Positions 59,517 to 64,000 of a stretch of 64,000 nucleotides of DNA are shown here, piece by piece. Source of the stretch: Planctomycetota bacterium. Lineage in GTDB: Bacteria; Planctomycetota; UBA1135; UBA2386. How positions within the stretch are numbered: position 1 is the stretch's first letter; every line of letters begins with the position of its first letter. Made by a program: the position numbers and the translations under genes. Location: contig JADLHO010000080.1 of assembly GCA_020848735.1 (NCBI GenBank), forward strand, positions 1 through 64,000, in the 5' to 3' direction. A model generated the notes under the pieces. The model was not told the origin of the DNA and ran no database searches. It was given only the letters and a program-made list of their open reading frames with translations.

Positions 59517-60539
59517 ATGGGTTCTGCATCAGGCGACTCGGGCAAGAGCCGTTCCGTCCTCGATCCGTATTGCACGGAGCTCCAGCGGCTCGCGAGCACC
59601 CTCTGCGGGGTGCTCGACGTGGCGGAGCGACGGTCGGACCTCACGGCCGAAGGCGACGCCGACGCGCTGTCGCGCCTGACGGGCCTCGTCGCGGACCTCG
59701 CGCGGCGCTTCGAACGCTTCCGCGCGACGCTGCCCGTGCGCGGCGCCGCGCCGCAGGGCAGCGCCCGCGATCACGCCGGTGCCCCGCCGGCGATCGAGAC
59801 CCTCGCCGCGCCCGCCGTGCAGGCCTCCCTCGCGGAGACGATGACGGCCTCGTCGACCGCGCGCCGCCAGGAGGTCCTCCAGTGGCTCGAGGCCGCGCCG
59901 AAGCCCGGCGGCAAGCGCGCGGCGGGTCCCGGCGCCCCGCGCGGTGGCCCGGGCGTGCGCACGGGTCCTGCCGGCGGCAGCCCACCCACCCTCGGCGGCG
60001 CCCAGGGCCTGCTCGCCGCGCTGACGGCGCGCGTCGGCGTGGAATCGCCGATGAAGGGCACCATCGACTCGATGCCGATCCCGCGCGTCTTCGAGCTCCT
60101 CGTGCGCCTCCAGCGCACGGGCTGCCTGCACGTGCGCACGGCGGGCGAGCATCTCCGCTTCGTCCTCGTCGAAGGGATGATCGTCGCCACGGCGACCGAC
60201 AACCAACCCCAGGACCAGCGCCTCGGCGAACTGCTGCGTCACCTCGGCCTCATCCCGCGTCGCCACCTGCAGACGCTGGTCGAGCGCGCCGAACGCGAGC
60301 AGCGCCCGCTCGGTGCGCTCCTCGTCGACGAGCAGCTCGTCTCGATCGCGCAGCTCACGCGCGCGCTGACGATCCAGGTGCAGGCCCGCTTCGAACGCGC
60401 CTTCAAGGCCAAGGAAGGGGCCTACCTCTTCGTGCCCGACTCGGGCCAACGCGTCGACGATCGGCTCCGCGTCGACGCCCGCGCCCTGCTCGCCGATCTC
60501 GGTGAACCACGGGCGACGCCGACCACGCCGTCGAACTGA
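59517..60539 (+). CDS. DUF4388-domain protein, paralogue A
   Basis: 340 aa from ATG 59517. A helical N-terminal domain (YCTELQRLASTLCGVLDVAERRSDL) is followed by a Pro/Gly-rich linker and, from about 180, a DUF4388/PATAN-type domain: GTIDSMPIPRVFELLVRLQRTGCLHVRTAGEHL, LGELLRHLGLIPRRHLQTLV and GALLVDEQLVSIAQLTRAL. The domain, found in response-regulator and GTPase-control systems, is a likely signal-sensing or partner-binding module. No receiver domain is fused. Its N- and C-terminal parts match the protein 800 bp downstream. Confidence 0.75.
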   Translation: MGSASGDSGKSRSVLDPYCTELQRLASTLCGVLDVAERRSDLTAEGDADALSRLTGLVADLARRFERFRATLPVRGAAPQGSARDHAGAPPAIETLAAPAVQASLAETMTASSTARRQEVLQWLEAAPKPGGKRAAGPGAPRGGPGVRTGPAGGSPPTLGGAQGLLAALTARVGVESPMKGTIDSMPIPRVFELLVRLQRTGCLHVRTAGEHLRFVLVEGMIVATATDNQPQDQRLGELLRHLGLIPRRHLQTLVERAEREQRPLGALLVDEQLVSIAQLTRALTIQVQARFERAFKAKEGAYLFVPDSGQRVDDRLRVDARALLADLGEPRATPTTPSN

Positions 60540-60562
60540 GGGACGCCGCGTATCCTGCGCGC

Positions 60563-61282
60563 GTGTTCCGGCCGCAGGTCGTCTGGTTCCCCGCCGCGCA
60601 GGCCAGCGAGCGCGCGCTCGCCGAATCGAGCGCCTGGCTCGATGCCGACGAACGTGCTCGCGCGGCACGCTTCGCCACGCTCGCCGCGGCGCGCGACTTC
60701 GTCGCGGGGCGATGGCTGCTGCGCAAGGAGCTCGCGCGGTGGACGGCGATCCCCCCCGCCGCGTGGCGATTCGAACTAGACGACCACGGTCGCCCGCGAC
60801 CCGTTCCTCCGGAGCCGACACAGGTCGCGCCCCCCTCGATCAACCTGAGTCACGGCGGCGGCCTGATCGCGGTGGCCAGCTGCGCGGGAGGGGTGATCGG
60901 CGTCGACGTCGAGGACGTCGGCCGGGCACTCCCGTCGCGACGCCTCGAGCGCTTCCTCGCCCGCGAGGAGTACTCCGACCTGGAGCGCCTCGACGGCCGC
61001 GCGCGTCTCGATCGCTTCTGGCGCACGTGGACCCTGAAGGAGGCCTACCTCAAGGCCCGTGGCACGGGCATCGCGGGTTCGCTCAGTTCCTTCGCGATCG
61101 GCTTCGACGCCGCCGATCGACCGCGCTTCCTCCGACGCGATGGGGCGGATGGCGACGACGTGCAGTGGCGGCTCTTCGAATGCCGACCCACGGAGACCAC
61201 CCGACTCGGGATCGCCTGCAGCGGAACCGGACTCGCCGAGGGCGAGCCGGTCCTTCGGCGCTGCGACGAGGCCTTGTCGTGA
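60563..61282 (+). CDS. 4'-phosphopantetheinyl transferase (Sfp type)
   Basis: 239 aa from a GTG start. Sfp-type signatures: INLSHGGGLIAVA near 93, IGVDVEDVGR (about 112) with the Mg-binding Asp, and FWRTWTLKEAYLKARGTG (about 150) with the W-x-x-K-E-A-x-x-K motif. It transfers phosphopantetheine from CoA to the Ser of a carrier protein. Its length suggests a Sfp-like rather than AcpS-like enzyme, so it may serve a polyketide or nonribosomal carrier as well as fatty-acid ACP. It stands between two DUF4388 paralogues, all plus strand with gaps of 23 and 27 bp. Confidence 0.9.
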   Translation: MFRPQVVWFPAAQASERALAESSAWLDADERARAARFATLAAARDFVAGRWLLRKELARWTAIPPAAWRFELDDHGRPRPVPPEPTQVAPPSINLSHGGGLIAVASCAGGVIGVDVEDVGRALPSRRLERFLAREEYSDLERLDGRARLDRFWRTWTLKEAYLKARGTGIAGSLSSFAIGFDAADRPRFLRRDGADGDDVQWRLFECRPTETTRLGIACSGTGLAEGEPVLRRCDEALS

Positions 61283-61309
61283 TCCAACCCGCAGGGCAGT
61301 CCTGGCCGG

Positions 61310-62407
61310 ATGACGAACGACCCCCACGCCGCGCATCGCGACGAAGTCCGCGCTCCCGCGACGTCGCGGACCTCGATCGTCGCCGCGTATTGCCAGGAGG
61401 TGGGCAAGCTCGCGACGACCCTCGCAGACCTCCTCGACGTGGCCGCATCGCGCGCGGACAGCTTCACCCCCGGTGACCGGGACGCGCTCCTGGCGCTCGG
61501 GGAGTCCATCGGCCGGCTCGCGAGTCACGTCGATCGCGCCGCCGCCGCGCGCGACGATGCGCCCGCCGCACCCCTGGCCCAAGCTCCGGCTCCGGCTCCC
61601 GCTCCGGCCGCACCGAGCGCGGCGGCGACGAAGCCCGTCTACGACCATCCCTTCGAGACGCGACCGATGCCGGGGATCTCACGCACGGAGATCACGCAGG
61701 CGGTGAGCGGCATGCTCGAGCCCGAGCGCAGCCGTCGCGGCGCCGACTACGCGGACTTCATGAACTGGGTCCGCCGCGACTTCGAAGCCTGCCAGAGCGT
61801 CGACACGACGCCGATGGGTGCGGTCCCGGCCCCGGCCGAGGCACCGCGCCCGACCAAGACCGTCGTGCCGCGTGAACGCCTGCTCGAGACCCTGCAGCAG
61901 GAGATCGGCCACGCCGCACGCATCCAGGGCACGACCGACTCGATCCCGATGAAGGCCGTGTTCCAGCTCATCGAGGGGGGCCGCAAGACCGGCTGCCTCC
62001 ACCTGCGCACGCCGACGGAGCATCTGCAGTTCATGTTCGACGGCGGCAACGTCGTCGCCGTGTCCAGCGACGATCCCCCGCGCGGCCTGCGCCTCGGGGA
62101 CATCCTGGTCCGACTCGGCCACGTCGACGAGGCGACGCTCACCGCGTTCCTCACGCGCATCCGGGCGACCGGTGTCCCGCTCGGCGAAGCGCTGGCGCGC
62201 GAGTCGCTCGTCACGGTCGAGCAGCTCGCCGAGGCCCTCCAGAATCAGCTGCACGAGCAGTTCGCCCGGATGGAGCGCGAGCCGAATGCGGCGTACGGCT
62301 TCGTGCCCGCGACCCGCTCCGATCACGATGGCAAGCTGAAGGTCACGCCGCGCGAACTCCTGCTCGAGTCGGCGCGCCGCAGCGACGAAGCCCGCCGCGG
62401 GACCTGA
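61310..62407 (+). CDS. DUF4388-domain protein, paralogue B
   Basis: 365 aa from ATG 61310. It matches paralogue A end to end: an N-terminal helical segment (YCQEVGKLATTLADLLDVAASRADS against YCTELQRLASTL...), a longer Pro/Ala-rich linker with an extra helical part (RRGADYADFMNWVRRDFEACQ), and from about 207 a DUF4388 domain (TTDSIPMKAVFQLIEGGRKTGCLHLRTPTEHL) plus GDILVRLGHVDEATL and GEALARESLVTVEQLAEALQ. The two paralogues flank the phosphopantetheinyl transferase. A regulatory or partner-binding role for carrier-protein biology is only a contextual guess. Confidence 0.75.
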   Translation: MTNDPHAAHRDEVRAPATSRTSIVAAYCQEVGKLATTLADLLDVAASRADSFTPGDRDALLALGESIGRLASHVDRAAAARDDAPAAPLAQAPAPAPAPAAPSAAATKPVYDHPFETRPMPGISRTEITQAVSGMLEPERSRRGADYADFMNWVRRDFEACQSVDTTPMGAVPAPAEAPRPTKTVVPRERLLETLQQEIGHAARIQGTTDSIPMKAVFQLIEGGRKTGCLHLRTPTEHLQFMFDGGNVVAVSSDDPPRGLRLGDILVRLGHVDEATLTAFLTRIRATGVPLGEALARESLVTVEQLAEALQNQLHEQFARMEREPNAAYGFVPATRSDHDGKLKVTPRELLLESARRSDEARRGT

Positions 62408-62456
62408 GCGCGAACGCCGCGTGGACGCCGTCGCGGCGGACGGCGATCGTGCGCGC

Positions 62457-64000
62457 ATGCTCCTCTCGTCCTTGCTCGCGCTCGCGCTCGCGACCACCCT
62501 CGTCCCGCAGGATGCCGAGGGGCTGCGGCCCGGCAACCTCGCGGCCTTGCCCCGCTTGCCCGCGCCCTTCGCCGGGGATTGGCTGATCGAGCCCGTCACG
62601 ACGCGCGCCGGCGTGTACCGCGGCGCCCACGACGGGGAACTCGTGCTCGACAATGGTCTCGTGCGGCGGCGTTTCGTCCTCGCACCGGCCTGCGCGACGA
62701 TCGCGATCGACTCCCTCGGGGATGAGCGCAGCGTCCTGCGCGCCGTCCGCCCCGAGGCGGTGCTCCGCGTCGACGGTGTCGAGCTGCGCGTCGGCGGGCT
62801 CCTGGGGCAACCCAACCACGCCTGGCTGCAATCCGACTGGCTCGCCCGGATGAGCGCGGATCAGAGCGCGCTCACGCTCGTCGAATGGCGCAGCGGTCCG
62901 ACGCAGGCGCCGTTCGCCTGGCGACGCACGCGACCGAGTTCGGAGGCGCGGCCCTGGCCCGCCCCCGGCGTCCGTCTCGAACTCCGCTTCGCCCTCGCCC
63001 CCGATGCCGCGCGCGCGAGCGTGAGCCGCTCCCGCCCGGAGCTCGACGAGACGGCGCGCGAGGCCTGCGTGGCGCGCCTGACGGCGCTCGAGCTCGTCGT
63101 CGTCCATGAGCTCTACGACGGGATCCCCGCGTTCCAGAAGCAGATCCAGCTCCACAACCGCGGCACCGCGACCGTGCGCCTCGACGAGGTGATCGTCGAC
63201 CGGCTCGCGGTCGTCGAGACCGAGAACCTCGTCGAGGCGAAGGACGATTGGCGCCTCCCCGACCTCGACGTCTTCTCGGACCATGCCTTCGGCGGGATGT
63301 CGCACCGCGACAGCAACCGCATCGCGCATTGGTCCCCCGACCCCGAGTACCACACCCAGGTCAACTACGAGCGCCGCACGCCCTGCCTGCTCGAGCTGCG
63401 ACCGCCGCAGGGCCCCGGGGTCGACGTCTTGGCCGGCACGAGCTGGAAGAGCTTCCGCGCGGTGATGCTGGTCCACGATTCGACCGAGCGCGAACGCAAG
63501 GGCCTCGCGGTGCGTCGGGTGTTCCGCACGCTCGCGCCCTGGTGCACCGAGAACCCGCTCATGATGCACGTGCTCCCGGCGAGCGACGAGATCGTGCGTC
63601 GCGCGGTCGACCAATGTGCCGCGGTGGGATTCGAGATGGTGATCCTCTCGTTCGGTTCGGGCTTCGACATCGAGAGCGAGGATCCCGCCTACCTCGCGCG
63701 GATGAAGGCACTCGCCGCGTACGCGCACGACCGGGGCATCCAGCTCGGCGGCTACTCCCTGTTCTCGAGTCGCCGCATCTCCGACGCCGACGACGTCGTC
63801 GATCCCGCGACGGGGCGCCCCGGCGGCGCGAAGTTCGGTTCGGCGCCCTGTGCGTGCAGCGCGTGGGGCCTGCGCTACTTCGACAAGCTGCAGCGCTTCT
63901 TCGTGGCCACCGACTTCGATCTGCTCGAACACGATGGCCCGTATCCGGGCGACGTGTGTGGTGCGACCGACCATCCCGGCCACCGCGACGCCGCCGACTC
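62457..64000 (+). CDS. Secreted glycosidase-like protein (alpha-galactosidase/GH36-like), 3' end outside window
   Basis: 514 complete codons from ATG 62457 to the right edge with no stop. A signal peptide (LLSSLLALALATTLVPQ) is followed by a beta-rich N-terminal domain with DWLIEPVTTRAGVYRG and LVLDNGLVRRRFVL, then a catalytic-type barrel region: PLMMHVLPASDEIVRRAVDQ, EMVILSFGSGFDIES, GIQLGGYSLFSSRRI and, at the cut end, DLLEHDGPYPGDVC. The last segment resembles melibiase-type enzymes, in which an acidic residue near the EHDG position acts in catalysis. The exact family and substrate are uncertain. A sulfatase lies 8 kb away, fitting extracellular glycan use. Confidence 0.65.
   Translation, partial: MLLSSLLALALATTLVPQDAEGLRPGNLAALPRLPAPFAGDWLIEPVTTRAGVYRGAHDGELVLDNGLVRRRFVLAPACATIAIDSLGDERSVLRAVRPEAVLRVDGVELRVGGLLGQPNHAWLQSDWLARMSADQSALTLVEWRSGPTQAPFAWRRTRPSSEARPWPAPGVRLELRFALAPDAARASVSRSRPELDETAREACVARLTALELVVVHELYDGIPAFQKQIQLHNRGTATVRLDEVIVDRLAVVETENLVEAKDDWRLPDLDVFSDHAFGGMSHRDSNRIAHWSPDPEYHTQVNYERRTPCLLELRPPQGPGVDVLAGTSWKSFRAVMLVHDSTERERKGLAVRRVFRTLAPWCTENPLMMHVLPASDEIVRRAVDQCAAVGFEMVILSFGSGFDIESEDPAYLARMKALAAYAHDRGIQLGGYSLFSSRRISDADDVVDPATGRPGGAKFGSAPCACSAWGLRYFDKLQRFFVATDFDLLEHDGPYPGDVCGATDHPGHRDAAD

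Overview
The window is about 64 kb of very GC-rich bacterial chromosome. Genes are tightly packed on both strands and many neighbours share a 4-base stop/start overlap (ATGA or GTGA). The gene content points to a Planctomycetota or related PVC-group organism: a tandem double-length UvrA (as in chlamydiae), a class II B12-dependent ribonucleotide reductase, a secreted CxPSR sulfatase, Ig-like and HEAT/TPR lipoproteins, ECF sigma regulation, DUF4388 proteins and a double-membrane secretory gene set. The lineage is inferred from gene content only. No rRNA, tRNA, CRISPR array, IS element or prophage was found; the window looks like a core/lineage backbone cut at both ends inside genes.

Layout. 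1-3.7 kb: end of a glycosyltransferase, a thioesterase/cyanophycinase-like pair, and a secreted HtrA-type protease with two PDZ domains. 3.7-9.1 kb (minus): purM, a TPR protein, a secreted degenerate alpha/beta-hydrolase and a membrane spermidine-synthase-like protein. 9.4-13.3 kb (plus): dxr-rseP coupled by ATGA, then a UbiA prenyltransferase. 13.4-16 kb: a coiled-coil protein, a CCA/poly(A) nucleotidyltransferase and a divergent membrane-anchored protein. 16-21.7 kb (minus): ECF sigma factor, anti-sigma-like protein, TolC-like protein and HEAT lipoprotein.

21.8-36.2 kb (minus) holds the most striking block. A tandem UvrA (1934 aa) overlaps by GTGA a eukaryote/archaea-type XPB helicase, which overlaps a helicase-associated (Helicase_C_3-type) protein; a ThiE/TenI-like gene, a small membrane protein, thiL and tsaE follow in the same direction. 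Upstream lie a PBP4-type DacB and an inositol-monophosphatase-family enzyme. A bacterial damage-recognition ATPase is thus translationally coupled to an XPB-type motor and its partner.

36.2-46.9 kb (plus): a 673-bp structured leader, nrdJ, a small membrane protein, a large Ig-repeat lipoprotein with a HExxH motif, and two coupled genes ending in a probable nucleic-acid-binding protein. 46.9-55.1 kb (minus): PAP2 phosphatase, rhomboid-like protein lacking the usual His, three thioredoxin-fold proteins, a zinc-ribbon/SPFH pair and a sulfatase. 55.3-59.4 kb (plus): pckA, phosphofructokinase and class I aldolase, a central carbon cluster. 59.5-64 kb (plus): two DUF4388 paralogues flanking a phosphopantetheinyl transferase, then the start of a secreted glycosidase-like protein that leaves the window.
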